DNA of 64,000 nucleotides. Origin: Mesorhizobium sp. (GTDB taxonomy: Bacteria > Pseudomonadota > Alphaproteobacteria > Rhizobiales > Rhizobiaceae). How positions within the stretch are numbered: position 1 is the first letter of the stretch; each line of letters starts with the position of its first letter. The notes under the pieces were generated by a model, which was given only the letters and a program-made list of their open reading frames with translations, ran no database searches and had not been told where the DNA came from. Shown piece after piece: positions 26,573 to 34,938 of the stretch. Both the position numbers and the translations under genes were made by a program. Location of the stretch: assembly GCA_004020645.1 (NCBI GenBank), contig SAQL01000006.1, forward strand, positions 62,001 to 126,000, given 5' to 3'.

Positions 26573-27493
26573 ATGACGTCGATCGGTCTCCTGGCACGGG
26601 TTGCCCATCAATATTTCGTGCTGGGCGAAACGCAGCAGGCCATCGCCGAGCGGCTGCAGATCAACCGCACCAAGATCCACAGGCTGCTGGCCGAGGCGAA
26701 GGAACGCGGCATCGTCTCGATCCGAATCAACGCCGGGACGTCCCAGGCGCTCGAAATGGAAGAACAGCTCAGGCGGAAGTACCGGCTCGACATATGCAGC
26801 ATCACGCCTGATGACACCGGGTCGGAGCTCGGGCTCTCCGAAGTGATCGGCATCTATGCCGCGCAGACCGTCGAGACGCTGCTCAGGGACGACATGACGG
26901 TCGCCATGGCGTGGGGCCGAACCATGAGATGGCTCGCTTCCAACATCGAACCGGTGGCGCTCAGGAACGTCACCGTCGTGCCGCTTCTCGGCTCGCTGTC
27001 GCGCCGGTCGTCGATCGACAAATATGACGCCGCCGCCGTCTTTGCCCAGCGCACCCAGGCCGAATCCTATTATCTCCCCGGACCCATCATCTGCGACAGC
27101 CGCGAAAGCCGCGAGACGATCCTGCAGCAACCGAGCGCGCGCGAGGTTATCCAGAAGGCGCTGAACGCCGATCTTGCGCTGATGAGCGTCGGCGGCACAA
27201 CCAGCTCGACGCTTCGGAGCGTCGGTTATATGACCGACGAGGAATTCGACGACATCCTGAGACTGAAGCCGATCGGGAACTTTCTCGGCTACTTCTTCGA
27301 CCGCAACGCCGAACTCGTCGACCATCCCGTCAACGAACGCATTGTCGGGGTTTATCCTCTCGACACGCTCAACATTCCCAAACGCATCCTCGTTTCCGGC
27401 GGAAAGAACAAGGTCGGCATCATGGCCAAGCTCCTGGAAAAAGGGTTCTTCACCGGCCTCATCACCGACCAGGAGACGGGCAGCTCGCTGTGA
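26573..27493 (+). CDS. SorC/DeoR-type sugar-binding transcriptional regulator
   Basis: The 306-aa protein has an N-terminal helix-turn-helix (RVAHQYFVLGETQQAIAERL, then NRTKIHRLLAEAKERG) and a C-terminal sugar-phosphate-binding domain related to SorC. Typical blocks are VAMAWGRTMRW, VVPLLGSLSR and ALMSVGGTTSSTLRSVGYM. It is divergent from the permease-led importer operon and is its probable regulator. I chose the ATG at 26573 because CGGAGG precedes it and the family begins there; an extension to 26447 would run across the promoter region. Confidence 0.9.
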   Translation: MTSIGLLARVAHQYFVLGETQQAIAERLQINRTKIHRLLAEAKERGIVSIRINAGTSQALEMEEQLRRKYRLDICSITPDDTGSELGLSEVIGIYAAQTVETLLRDDMTVAMAWGRTMRWLASNIEPVALRNVTVVPLLGSLSRRSSIDKYDAAAVFAQRTQAESYYLPGPIICDSRESRETILQQPSAREVIQKALNADLALMSVGGTTSSTLRSVGYMTDEEFDDILRLKPIGNFLGYFFDRNAELVDHPVNERIVGVYPLDTLNIPKRILVSGGKNKVGIMAKLLEKGFFTGLITDQETGSSL

Positions 27494-27535
27494 CATCCCC
27501 CGGCCGGCATCGCGGTGGCAGCCGACGCTCGCTTT

Positions 27536-27571
27536 CATCTGAAAGCAGACTGGCATCTGAAAGCAGACTGG
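27536..27571 (+). repeat. 18-bp perfect tandem duplication
   Basis: CATCTGAAAGCAGACTGG occurs twice head to tail (27536-27553, 27554-27571) in the 172-base gap between the convergent SorC-type and HAD genes. No gene or terminator is evident in the gap. Confidence 0.85.
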
Positions 27572-27665
27572 CATCGAATCTTCCCTAAGCCGTCCCTGGT
27601 TCGGTTCCATCGCCTGCAGAACATCCTTTGCGTCTTTTGCAGCCCGCATATTTCGCGCCGGCCGA

Positions 27666-28475
27666 TCAGACCCCTCCCGACCTCCGGTTCGCCAGAATCA
27701 TGTCGGCAATCTCGACGAAGCCGCGTCCACCCCGCGACCTGGCGACGAAAGCGGGTTCGGCGTCGATCTGTCCTTGGAAATCCACGACATTCGCGACTCC
27801 GAACGAGTTCGGAAAGAACCCGAACATCGGGGCGTCGTTCGGGCTGTCTCCGACGAATGCATAGGCCTGCCTTTCAGCATCGAGATCGGTTCCCAGCCTC
27901 TCGCTCGCAAAGCGGCGCGTCATCGACAGCTTGTCGTATCGGCCAAACCAGCCGTTCACATGGATCGACGAAATCTTGGCGACAGCGCCGGCCTGCTCGA
28001 AAAGCTGCTTGATGCGCCTGGCATCGGACAGCGGCAGCGCCGGAACATCCTCGCAAAAGTCGATGGCCAGATCGGCTTCGCGATATCGCTGGTCGGCGGA
28101 TACCGCCGAACCCGGCACTTCCTGGACAATGCGCTTTTCCAGTTCGGCGAGCCTGCGCCTGTTTTCCCGGCGTTCCTCAGCGCTCGCCGCGAAAACTCGG
28201 ATCATCTTTCGCGTTGCCTGATCATAAGCGAAGTAAAAGGCGCCATTTTCGCCGACCACGCCGGTCACCGGCCAGAACCGGGCAATCATGTCGCACCAGC
28301 CTGCCGGTCTCCCGGTAATGGGAGCAACGACAAGGCCCGCCTGGTGCAGGCGTTCGAGCGCACGGTAGGCGTCGGCCGGAAGACGACCCTCGGTCGTCAG
28401 CGTGTCGTCGATATCGCAGAATACGCCGCGCATGCGCGACGCAGTTTCGGGTGCGAATTCGGCGAGGTCGCGCAT
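27666..28475 (-). CDS. HAD-IIB family phosphatase
   Basis: The 269-aa protein has the HAD motif I as CDIDDTLTT (nucleophile Asp21, acid/base Asp23), a motif II TGRPAG, and motif IV GDSPNDAPMFG. The cap arrangement fits subfamily IIB, which includes sucrose-, trehalose- and mannosyl-3-phosphoglycerate phosphatases. The substrate is probably a small phosphorylated polyol made by the neighbouring enzymes, by inference. I chose the ATG at 28475, 4 bases after the dehydrogenase stop codon, which suggests coupled translation. Confidence 0.85.
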   Translation of the reverse strand: MRDLAEFAPETASRMRGVFCDIDDTLTTEGRLPADAYRALERLHQAGLVVAPITGRPAGWCDMIARFWPVTGVVGENGAFYFAYDQATRKMIRVFAASAEERRENRRRLAELEKRIVQEVPGSAVSADQRYREADLAIDFCEDVPALPLSDARRIKQLFEQAGAVAKISSIHVNGWFGRYDKLSMTRRFASERLGTDLDAERQAYAFVGDSPNDAPMFGFFPNSFGVANVVDFQGQIDAEPAFVARSRGGRGFVEIADMILANRRSGGV

Positions 28476-28479
28476 CCAG

Positions 28480-29808
28480 TCAGGCTTCCCCGCGCGCAAA
28501 ATCCTCCAGCATTCCTGCATCTGCAGCAATGTCGAGGAAGGAGAAGCGATTGCGCATCTCCCGGCAATGAACGACGGCCTCGCGATAGAAATCGGCCGGC
28601 GTGCCCAGTTCGGCGGCTGAAATCGGGCCGCCGGTAGATTTCAGCAGGCGCTGCATCTCGTCGACAGGCACCATGAATTGCTTGAGCTCCTGCCTGAGTG
28701 TCGGCCAGACCTCCTGCAGCCGCTCGTTGAACGCGGCGGCGGCATTCTCGTCGAAGGCCTTCTTCTTCAGTTCGTCGAGACATTGTGCGGCGACAGCCGG
28801 CCCCATGCGGCGGACCATGTCGTCAGGATCGATCCTCGTCGCCTTCACCACCGGCGGCTTGTCGCTTGCAAGCATTGTTTGCTGCAATCGCGCCATGGTC
28901 AGTGAAGCGACGCCGACCTGTGTGCCGTGGAGCGTCCCGGGGTGACGCTCGCCGGCGAAGCAGTCGATGTAGTGCGATATTTGATGCTCGCCCATGGAAC
29001 CGTGATTGGAGACGCCGGTGAAGGAAATGCCGAGGCCGCACAGCGTCAGCACGCGATAGAGATAGCCATTGGCCTCGATGTCGCGTTCGGCAAGCTTTGC
29101 CGCACGCTCGTTGAGCGCCGCCTCATCCTTTTCCTGGATGAGAAACGGTACCTGATGGTAGGCAGTGCCAAGCAGACGGTGCGACATCCACCAGTCGATC
29201 TGGGCGACCGAGCGGCAAAGGCAGTCACCGAACCCCGCCGCCGCCAGATAGGTCGGAGCGGCAGCGGAGACGCCAAGGTCGACGAAAAAGCCTGATGGGG
29301 CGTGGGAAGGCAGCGATACCTTCAGGCCGCTTTCAAGTGTGATGGACGCGGTCGTCGATGTGTAGCCGTTCATCGAACCGGCCGTCCCGAACACGCAGTA
29401 GCGCCGTTCATTCCTTCCGGTGACGAACTTGCAGAGATCGTTGATCGTGCCGGAACCGACTGCGACCACGGCATCCGCATCCGCGAGTTTCACGGCCAGG
29501 TTTTCAACGTTGGCCATGTCGGCATGCGGGTGATCCAATATCAGGACATCGACAGGGCCGAGCGTCTTCAGCTCGCGCGCAACGCGTTCGCCAAGCGCAT
29601 CATAGGTCGCGGCATCCGCGACGACCGTGAACCGCTCACCCAGGTCGAGCTCCGAAACGAGATCGGCCGCCCGCCCTTCGAGGCTCTCTTCGATGACGAT
29701 CCGCTCATACGGGACCACGGCCTTTTTCCCGGTCTCCGGGTTGGTCCAGCGCCCGTCCAAAATGTCGTCGATTAGTGTCGTCCAGGATCCGGCTGCCGGA
29801 TTCGTCAT
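28480..29808 (-). CDS. sn-glycerol-1-phosphate dehydrogenase family protein (EgsA/AraM-like)
   Basis: The 442-aa protein belongs to the iron-containing alcohol dehydrogenase superfamily. The NAD-binding GSGTINDLCKF, the metal-site Asp in GFGDCLCRS, the His pair in GEHQISH and the last His in HPGTLHGTQVG are visible. Relatives reduce dihydroxyacetone phosphate to glycerol-1-phosphate in archaea, and AraM does so in Bacillus. Here it sits in a sugar or polyol locus, so oxidation of a polyol phosphate is more likely, by inference. The ATG at 29808 has GAGGA upstream. The HAD phosphatase follows at once, and a SorC-type gene is divergent. Confidence 0.88.
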   Translation of the reverse strand: MTNPAAGSWTTLIDDILDGRWTNPETGKKAVVPYERIVIEESLEGRAADLVSELDLGERFTVVADAATYDALGERVARELKTLGPVDVLILDHPHADMANVENLAVKLADADAVVAVGSGTINDLCKFVTGRNERRYCVFGTAGSMNGYTSTTASITLESGLKVSLPSHAPSGFFVDLGVSAAAPTYLAAAGFGDCLCRSVAQIDWWMSHRLLGTAYHQVPFLIQEKDEAALNERAAKLAERDIEANGYLYRVLTLCGLGISFTGVSNHGSMGEHQISHYIDCFAGERHPGTLHGTQVGVASLTMARLQQTMLASDKPPVVKATRIDPDDMVRRMGPAVAAQCLDELKKKAFDENAAAAFNERLQEVWPTLRQELKQFMVPVDEMQRLLKSTGGPISAAELGTPADFYREAVVHCREMRNRFSFLDIAADAGMLEDFARGEA

Positions 29809-29861
29809 GGCGTCCTCATTCTGGGGCAACCCTCTAATCGAGGCGGAGGTGCGTTGCGTCA

Positions 29862-29869
29862 TTGAACAA
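29862..29869. promoter_or_regulatory. TTGNNCAA half-palindrome in the second divergent promoter region
   Basis: TTGAACAA at 29862-29869 has the same TTGNNCAA core as the palindrome at 26472-26483 before the first SorC-type operon. The 140-base region between the dehydrogenase and second SorC-type genes may thus hold the operator of either regulator. One short match alone is weak evidence. Confidence 0.3.
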
Positions 29870-29948
29870 TAGTCATCTATCTCTGTCTTTTGTCAAGCAT
29901 TCGCCCGCGGCGCTTGACTTCGTTCTGCAAACCTGCGGAAAAAGGGAC

Positions 29949-30932
29949 ATGAATGCCAACGCCGACATCGACGTGGTTCGACCATCTGGGCTCTCGGCAC
30001 TGCCGCCCGAATTTGACAGCGCGGTGGCGTGGGCTGCCTGGCTCTACTATGTCGACCAGCTCAACCAGAGCGATGTGGCCAAGGTCATGAACGTCTCCAG
30101 GGCGAGCGTGGTACATTACCTGCAGGAGGCACGCGAAAGCGGACTTGTCGCCGTGCAGGTCGATCACGACGCTTTTGCCCGCACCTTGACCTCGCGGCGT
30201 CTCATGGAAAAATACGGGCTTCGCGGCGCGGCGGTCATCCCCGACCTTGATCCAAACGATGCCGACCGCCGCATAGGCGAAGCAGCAGGCCGGCTGCTGG
30301 CGTCGATGGTCGATCGGGGCGACACGATCGGCGTTGCCTGGGGAAAAACGGTGCTCGCTGCCGCCCGCTCGATTCCACGACTACGGCATGATCGGAACCT
30401 CACCGTCGTCCAGCTTTCGGGAAGCTCGATCGGCACCAGCGATTTCTCGCCGGAATTCTGCACCTCGCTGATGGCCAACCGGCTCGGCGCCCGCTGCATC
30501 AACCTGCTTGCCCCGGCGATCGTCTCCACCGAGGAACTGCACGACGAACTCATGCAGGAGCCGATGCTCGTCAACCAGTTCCGCATGATCCGTGCCGCCG
30601 GCAAAGTCATCTTCGGGATAGGCGATATCGGGCCGGAGAGCACCTATGCCCGAGCCGGGATATCGGATGCGGCCGCACTTGCCGGCATGATCGAGCAAGG
30701 CGCGCTCGGGGTCATTATCGGGCGGTTCATCGACGCTCAGGGAGCCGCTTTCGCAACGCCGCTCGACGGACGCACCGTCGGCATCACGCTCGATGAATTG
30801 AAAGCGGTGCCCGTCCGCATCTGCGCCGCCGGTGGCGTCCGCAAGATGGCGGCGATCAGGGCCGGGCTCGGCGGCGGATATGCGACACATTTTGTCACCG
30901 ACATGGCCACCGCGAACATTCTCTTGGAATAA
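29949..30932 (+). CDS. SorC/DeoR-type sugar-binding transcriptional regulator (second copy)
   Basis: The 327-aa protein has a helix-turn-helix (WLYYVDQLNQSDVAKVMNV, then RASVVHYLQEARESG) and a SorC sugar-binding domain with GVAWGKTVLAAARSI, VVQLSGSSIG and GIGDIGPEST. It is only distantly like the first SorC-type protein in this window, so the two probably sense different ligands. It is divergent from the dehydrogenase-phosphatase pair and followed after 39 bases by the FGGY kinase gene. The ATG at 29949 follows an AAAGGGA ribosome binding site. Confidence 0.9.
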   Translation: MNANADIDVVRPSGLSALPPEFDSAVAWAAWLYYVDQLNQSDVAKVMNVSRASVVHYLQEARESGLVAVQVDHDAFARTLTSRRLMEKYGLRGAAVIPDLDPNDADRRIGEAAGRLLASMVDRGDTIGVAWGKTVLAAARSIPRLRHDRNLTVVQLSGSSIGTSDFSPEFCTSLMANRLGARCINLLAPAIVSTEELHDELMQEPMLVNQFRMIRAAGKVIFGIGDIGPESTYARAGISDAAALAGMIEQGALGVIIGRFIDAQGAAFATPLDGRTVGITLDELKAVPVRICAAGGVRKMAAIRAGLGGGYATHFVTDMATANILLE

Positions 30933-30971
30933 CCGGCAGTCGGTCGAACTCATCGTCTCGGGAGGACAATC

Positions 30972-32468
30972 ATGGGCAGCAGCGACGGACCACTTGTCGT
31001 CGGCCTCGACAGTTCCACGCAATCCTGCAAGGCGATTGCCTGGAGCCGGGACGGACGAGCCGTGGCGGAAGGTCGCGCGCCGCTCGATCTGATGAAGCCG
31101 AGGCCGGACTATGTCGAGCAGGAGGTCACCGACTGGTGGCGGGCCGCAACGGTGGCGCTGCGGCAGCTTGTCGGCGCGGTCGATGCGAAACGCATCGCCG
31201 GTATCGCGATCTCCAACCAGCGCGAGACCGTAGCCCTCATCGACGTCGCCGGCGAGCCGATCGGACCCGCGAGCCTCTGGCTCGACGAACGCGCCGCCGG
31301 GCTGGTCGACCGTTTCGCGGCGGAGATCGGCCGTGAGCGGCTGCACGCGATCACCGGCAAGCCGATCGATGTGACGCCGGTCGTCTACCGCCTGAAATGG
31401 CTGCGCGAGAACGAGCCGGAACGGTTGGACCAGGCGAAGAAAATCCTCGACGTGCACGGCTATCTGACACTGAAACTGACGGGAACGCCAAGTGCGAGCT
31501 GGACGAGCGCCGATCCGTTCGGTCTCTTCGATATCTCGCGCAAGGCATGGTCGCAGCCGCTCCTCGATCATCTCGGCATCAAGCCGTCGCAACTTCCCGA
31601 TGCGGTGCGGTCCGGCACGCGGGTCGGGACCGTTAATGCCGCGGCCTCCGCCGCAACGGGCCTTTCCGAAGGTACGCCGGTGATTGCCGCCGGCGGCGAT
31701 GGGCAATGCGCCGGGCTCGGCGTCAATGCCATGCGCGACGGCGTGGTCTATCTCAATCTCGGAACTGCGATCATTGCGGGAATCTGGTCGCGGGAACCGG
31801 TGGTCGGCGCCTTCTGGCGTACCATGACCTCGCCGACAGGCGATGGCTATTTCCTCGAGGCAGTGCAGCGGGCGGGTGTCTATTTCGTCAACTGGTTCGT
31901 CGACATGTTTGCCGGCGGACGCTCCGATCCGGCGATCTTCGACCGCCTGGAAAGGGAAGCGGCGGCCGTCCCGATCGGCTCGGACGGACTTCTCGCCGGC
32001 ACCACCCTGGTCGGTTGCATGGATCCGCATTGGGATCCGAGCGCACGCGCGAGCTTCATCGGCATGCACCCCTCGCACACGCTCGGGCACTTCTATCGTG
32101 CGGGCCTCGAGGCGATGACGCTGCAAACCGCCCGGGCTCTCGAAGAGATGCGCAGCCATGGTCTTTCGCCGGCGCAAATGGTGGCGATCGGCGGCGGCGC
32201 CAACAGCAAGCTTTGGACAAAGATGATCGCGGACGCGACCGGGATCGCGATCCATAAGGGGCACAATGCCGAAGCCTCTTCCCTGGGCGCAGCGATCAGC
32301 GCGGCAGTCGGCGTCGGATGGTTCGAAAGTTTCTCCGAGGCTGCCGATGCCATGACCAGCATCACCGAGACGATCGAACCGGACCGACGCGATCGCGAAG
32401 CGTGGGACGCGCTGTCGGCCAGGCAGGCCAAGGTCTTCCCCGCGACCCAATTCGCCTGGCGGAATTGA
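30972..32468 (+). CDS. FGGY-family carbohydrate kinase
   Basis: This 498-aa kinase has both actin-like domains: GLDSSTQSCKAIAW at the N-terminus (phosphate 1), ISNQRETVALID near residue 78, and the C-terminal adenosine motif GGGANSKLWTKMIADATG near 400. The substrate group is a sugar or sugar alcohol; the sequence resembles xylulokinase-like members, but the exact substrate is open. A good ribosome binding site (GGGAGGAC) precedes the ATG. Co-transcription with the SorC-type gene upstream, and the facing dehydrogenase and phosphatase, suggest one shared pathway. Confidence 0.92.
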   Translation: MGSSDGPLVVGLDSSTQSCKAIAWSRDGRAVAEGRAPLDLMKPRPDYVEQEVTDWWRAATVALRQLVGAVDAKRIAGIAISNQRETVALIDVAGEPIGPASLWLDERAAGLVDRFAAEIGRERLHAITGKPIDVTPVVYRLKWLRENEPERLDQAKKILDVHGYLTLKLTGTPSASWTSADPFGLFDISRKAWSQPLLDHLGIKPSQLPDAVRSGTRVGTVNAAASAATGLSEGTPVIAAGGDGQCAGLGVNAMRDGVVYLNLGTAIIAGIWSREPVVGAFWRTMTSPTGDGYFLEAVQRAGVYFVNWFVDMFAGGRSDPAIFDRLEREAAAVPIGSDGLLAGTTLVGCMDPHWDPSARASFIGMHPSHTLGHFYRAGLEAMTLQTARALEEMRSHGLSPAQMVAIGGGANSKLWTKMIADATGIAIHKGHNAEASSLGAAISAAVGVGWFESFSEAADAMTSITETIEPDRRDREAWDALSARQAKVFPATQFAWRN

Positions 32469-32513
32469 GACCGGCGCAGGATTGTCGTCGATCGATAGTG
32501 CCTCGCCGTTCCG

Positions 32514-32897
32514 CTACTTCAACCCACCCACCACCTGCTGATAGACATCGGGCTTGAAGCCGACAAGGATGCGACCGCCAAGATCGAGGACCGGCCGCTT
32601 GATCATCGTCGGTTTGGCCAGCATCAGCGCCTTGGCCATCTTCTCGTCGAGACTCAGCTTGTCTTTGTCCGACAGTTCGCGAAATGTCGTGCTCGCCTTG
32701 TTGAGCAGGGTTTCCCAGCCGACCTTCCCGGACCAGCCGTCCAGCCGGTCCGCCTCCAGTCCTTCGACCCTGTAGTCGTGAAAACGATAGGCGACATCAT
32801 GGCTCTCCAGCCAGACACGCGCCTTCTTGATCGTGTCGCAATTGGTGATGCCGTACATCGTGATCGTCAAATTTTGGCCCTCGGACTGATCGCTCAT
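32514..32897 (-). CDS. ArsC-family (Spx/MgsR, YffB-like) protein
   Basis: The 127-aa protein has a thioredoxin fold of the arsenate reductase family. TMYGITNCDTIKKARVWLE contains a single redox Cys with no CxxC partner, as in the YffB group. TMIKRPVLDLGGRILVGFKPDVY is the conserved C-terminal block. YffB-like proteins are usually glutathione-linked reductases of unknown substrate, so arsenate reduction should not be assumed. The ATG at 32897 is one of two plausible starts; the other is the internal Met just before YGITNC. Confidence 0.87.
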   Translation of the reverse strand: MSDQSEGQNLTITMYGITNCDTIKKARVWLESHDVAYRFHDYRVEGLEADRLDGWSGKVGWETLLNKASTTFRELSDKDKLSLDEKMAKALMLAKPTMIKRPVLDLGGRILVGFKPDVYQQVVGGLK

Positions 32898-32981
32898 CGA
32901 ATCTGGCGCACCGTAAACCACCCCTCAGACAATGCCAGCGGCGACCCCGCAGGCATCCTCAGAGTTTTTGCGCTTGCCAAT

Positions 32982-33001
32982 ACTAAGGTTTTTACCTAAG
33001 T
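32982..33001 (+). promoter_or_regulatory. Candidate ArsR-type operator
   Basis: ACTAAGGT (32982-32989) and ACCTAAGT (32994-33001) are inverted arms with one mismatch and a 4-base T spacer, 33 bases upstream of the ArsR-type start codon. Autoregulatory sites of ArsR proteins usually lie in such a place over the promoter. Confidence 0.5.
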
Positions 33002-33034
33002 AACATAAATTATGTGCAGTGACGCGAGGACGAC

Positions 33035-33394
33035 ATGACCGTGGTACCAAGGCTGCTCTCCGCCAGCCAGCCGCCGATCGACGGCATCTTCCGGGCACTT
33101 TCCGATCCGACGCGCCGCCGTGTCGTCGAGCGGCTGAACAGAAGCCCCGCCTCCGTCAGCGAGCTCGCGCAGCCATTCGACATGGCCCTGCCCTCCTTCA
33201 TTGAACATCTCAGGGTTTTAGAAGGTTGCGGGCTGGTGCACTCGCAAAAGACTGGCCGGATCAGGACCTACCAACTCGCGCCTGAGCCGCTGAAGCTCGC
33301 GGAAAACTGGCTGGCGGAGCAACGCGCGCTGTGGGAACGCCGCCTCGATCAATTCGACGACTACGTCCTAAAACTCAAGGAGAAAGACAAATGA
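33035..33394 (+). CDS. ArsR-family winged-helix transcriptional regulator
   Basis: The 119-aa protein has the ArsR/SmtB helix-turn-helix: [46 protein letters not shown] and a wing [13 protein letters not shown]. No metal-binding cysteine pair (ELCVCDL) is present, so it is likely of the non-metal subgroup that is paired with SRPBCC proteins. Its stop codon overlaps the next start (ATGA). A palindrome upstream may be its own operator. Confidence 0.92.
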   Translation: MTVVPRLLSASQPPIDGIFRALSDPTRRRVVERLNRSPASVSELAQPFDMALPSFIEHLRVLEGCGLVHSQKTGRIRTYQLAPEPLKLAENWLAEQRALWERRLDQFDDYVLKLKEKDK

Positions 33395-33876
33395 GTTCGA
33401 CCCTGCTGCTCAAACCCGACCCGAAACTCGACCTCGTCCTCGAACGCGTCATCGACGCGCCGCGCGAGCTTTTGTGGACAGCCTGGACGGCGCCCGAACA
33501 TGTTCGGCAATGGTTCACACCGAAGCCGTGGATCGTCACCGATTGCGAGATCGACCTCAGGCCCGGCGGGCTGTTCAGGACCCGCATGCAGTCGCCTGAT
33601 GGCAAGGAGGTCAATGACCGCCACTGCTGCTACCTCGACATCGTGCCCAACGAGCGGCTGGTGTGGACCGATGCGTTGCTGCCCGGCTATCGGCCGTCAG
33701 GGGACCCATTCATCACAGCGGTCATATCATTGCAGCCGGAAGGCAAGGCGACGCGTTATACCGCCACAGCCATCCACCGGGATGAAGCGACACGAAAGAG
33801 CCACGAGGAGATGGGCTTTTTCGACGGCTGGGGAACAGTGGCCGACCAGCTTGCGGCGTATGTCAGGACGATTTGA
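33391..33876 (+). CDS. SRPBCC / AHSA1-domain protein
   Basis: The 161-aa protein has the START-like AHSA1 fold: [17 protein letters not shown] at the start, [11 protein letters not shown], then [17 protein letters not shown] and a C-terminal [19 protein letters not shown]. Members bind hydrophobic ligands or act as Hsp90-activator-like proteins; no catalytic residue is assigned. It is translationally coupled to the ArsR gene by a 4-base overlap, a very common pair whose joint role is still poorly known. Confidence 0.9.
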   Translation: MSSTLLLKPDPKLDLVLERVIDAPRELLWTAWTAPEHVRQWFTPKPWIVTDCEIDLRPGGLFRTRMQSPDGKEVNDRHCCYLDIVPNERLVWTDALLPGYRPSGDPFITAVISLQPEGKATRYTATAIHRDEATRKSHEEMGFFDGWGTVADQLAAYVRTI

Positions 33877-33951
33877 GGCGTTGTCTTCTCACATGCGGCC
33901 GCGGCGTCGTCCTGGCCACTCAATTGCCAGCGGCCAAGAAACTCGGCTGGA

Positions 33952-34938
33952 TCAGGAAGAATAACAGCCGCGCTCGATGGCGAGGCGGCGCACCAGCGCC
34001 AGCACGCTGTCGATGGTGGGCGTCGGCTGGTCGGTCAGCCGGCCAAGCTCCTGGACTGCAGTCACCAGTGCGTCGATCTCCATTGGCCGGCCGCGCTCCA
34101 GGTCCTGCAACATCGAGGTCTTGTGCTCGCCGACGTCGCCGGCGCCCTTGATGCGGCGGTCGACGGATATCGGGAAACGGACACCAAGCCTTTCGCCGAT
34201 CGCCTGCGCCTCCAGCATCATGGCGCGGGCAAGGGTGCGGGTTGCCTCGTCGGCAGCGATTGCCGCAAGCGTGCTGCCGGTCAGCGCGGAAATCGGGTTG
34301 AAGGAGAGATTGCCCCAGAGCTTCACCCAGATTTCGCTTCGGATGTCGTCGCGAACCGGCACCTGCAGCCCCGCCGCAACCATCTCCTCGGCAAGCCGGG
34401 TGACACGTTCGCTCTTCTCGCCCGAGGGCTCGCCAAGCGAGAAGCGTTTTCCCTCGATATGGCGGACCAGGCCGGGCGCATCCACCTCGGCAGCGGGATA
34501 GACGACCGAGCCGATGACGCGATCCGGCCCGAGCCGATCCCAGATCACCCCACCTGGATCCACCGCTTGCAGCCGCGTACCTTCGAGCGATCCGCCGATC
34601 TTGTGGAAATACCACCACGGCACGCCATTCTGCATGGTGACGACGGCCGTCCCCTCGCCCAGCAGCGGCGCGATCTGGTCGAGCGCTGGCGCAAGCGAAT
34701 GGGCCTTGAGCGCCAGCACGACATAGTCCTGGACGCCTAGCTCCTGCGCCTGCGCGGCGGCCCTGACCGAGGCGACGGATTCATAACCGTCTTCGATCAG
34801 GCGAAGCCCGGCCGTCCTGATCGCGTCAAGATGAGCGCCGCGCGCCACGATCGACAGATCGACCCGGCCGGCCATGGCAAGTTTGGCCGCGAGATAGCCG
34901 CCGATCGCGCCGGCGCCAAAAATGGTGATCCGCATCAT
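33952..34938 (-). CDS. 2-dehydropantoate 2-reductase family protein (PanE/ApbA-like)
   Basis: The 328-aa protein has an N-terminal Rossmann motif GAGAIGGYLAAKL, the QNGVPWW block and the C-terminal catalytic KLWGNLSFNPISALTG, with SMLQDLERGRPMEIDAL, all typical of PanE/ApbA. Only one such gene is in the window. Its place at the end of a catabolic operon suggests reduction of another 2-keto acid or beta-dicarbonyl, not pantothenate synthesis, by inference. Its ATG overlaps the ligase stop codon by one base. Confidence 0.87.
   Translation of the reverse strand: MMRITIFGAGAIGGYLAAKLAMAGRVDLSIVARGAHLDAIRTAGLRLIEDGYESVASVRAAAQAQELGVQDYVVLALKAHSLAPALDQIAPLLGEGTAVVTMQNGVPWWYFHKIGGSLEGTRLQAVDPGGVIWDRLGPDRVIGSVVYPAAEVDAPGLVRHIEGKRFSLGEPSGEKSERVTRLAEEMVAAGLQVPVRDDIRSEIWVKLWGNLSFNPISALTGSTLAAIAADEATRTLARAMMLEAQAIGERLGVRFPISVDRRIKGAGDVGEHKTSMLQDLERGRPMEIDALVTAVQELGRLTDQPTPTIDSVLALVRRLAIERGCYSS

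Noticed and set aside
30381-32450. Minus-strand open frame of 689 codons across the SorC gene end and the FGGY kinase
   Set aside because: Its product has no recognisable domain and is the antisense shadow of two genes with intact family motifs.
32514-33394. Arsenic resistance operon (ArsC next to ArsR)
   Set aside because: The ArsC-like protein is of the YffB/Spx type, the ArsR-type protein lacks metal-binding cysteines, the two are divergent, and no arsB/acr3 gene is nearby.
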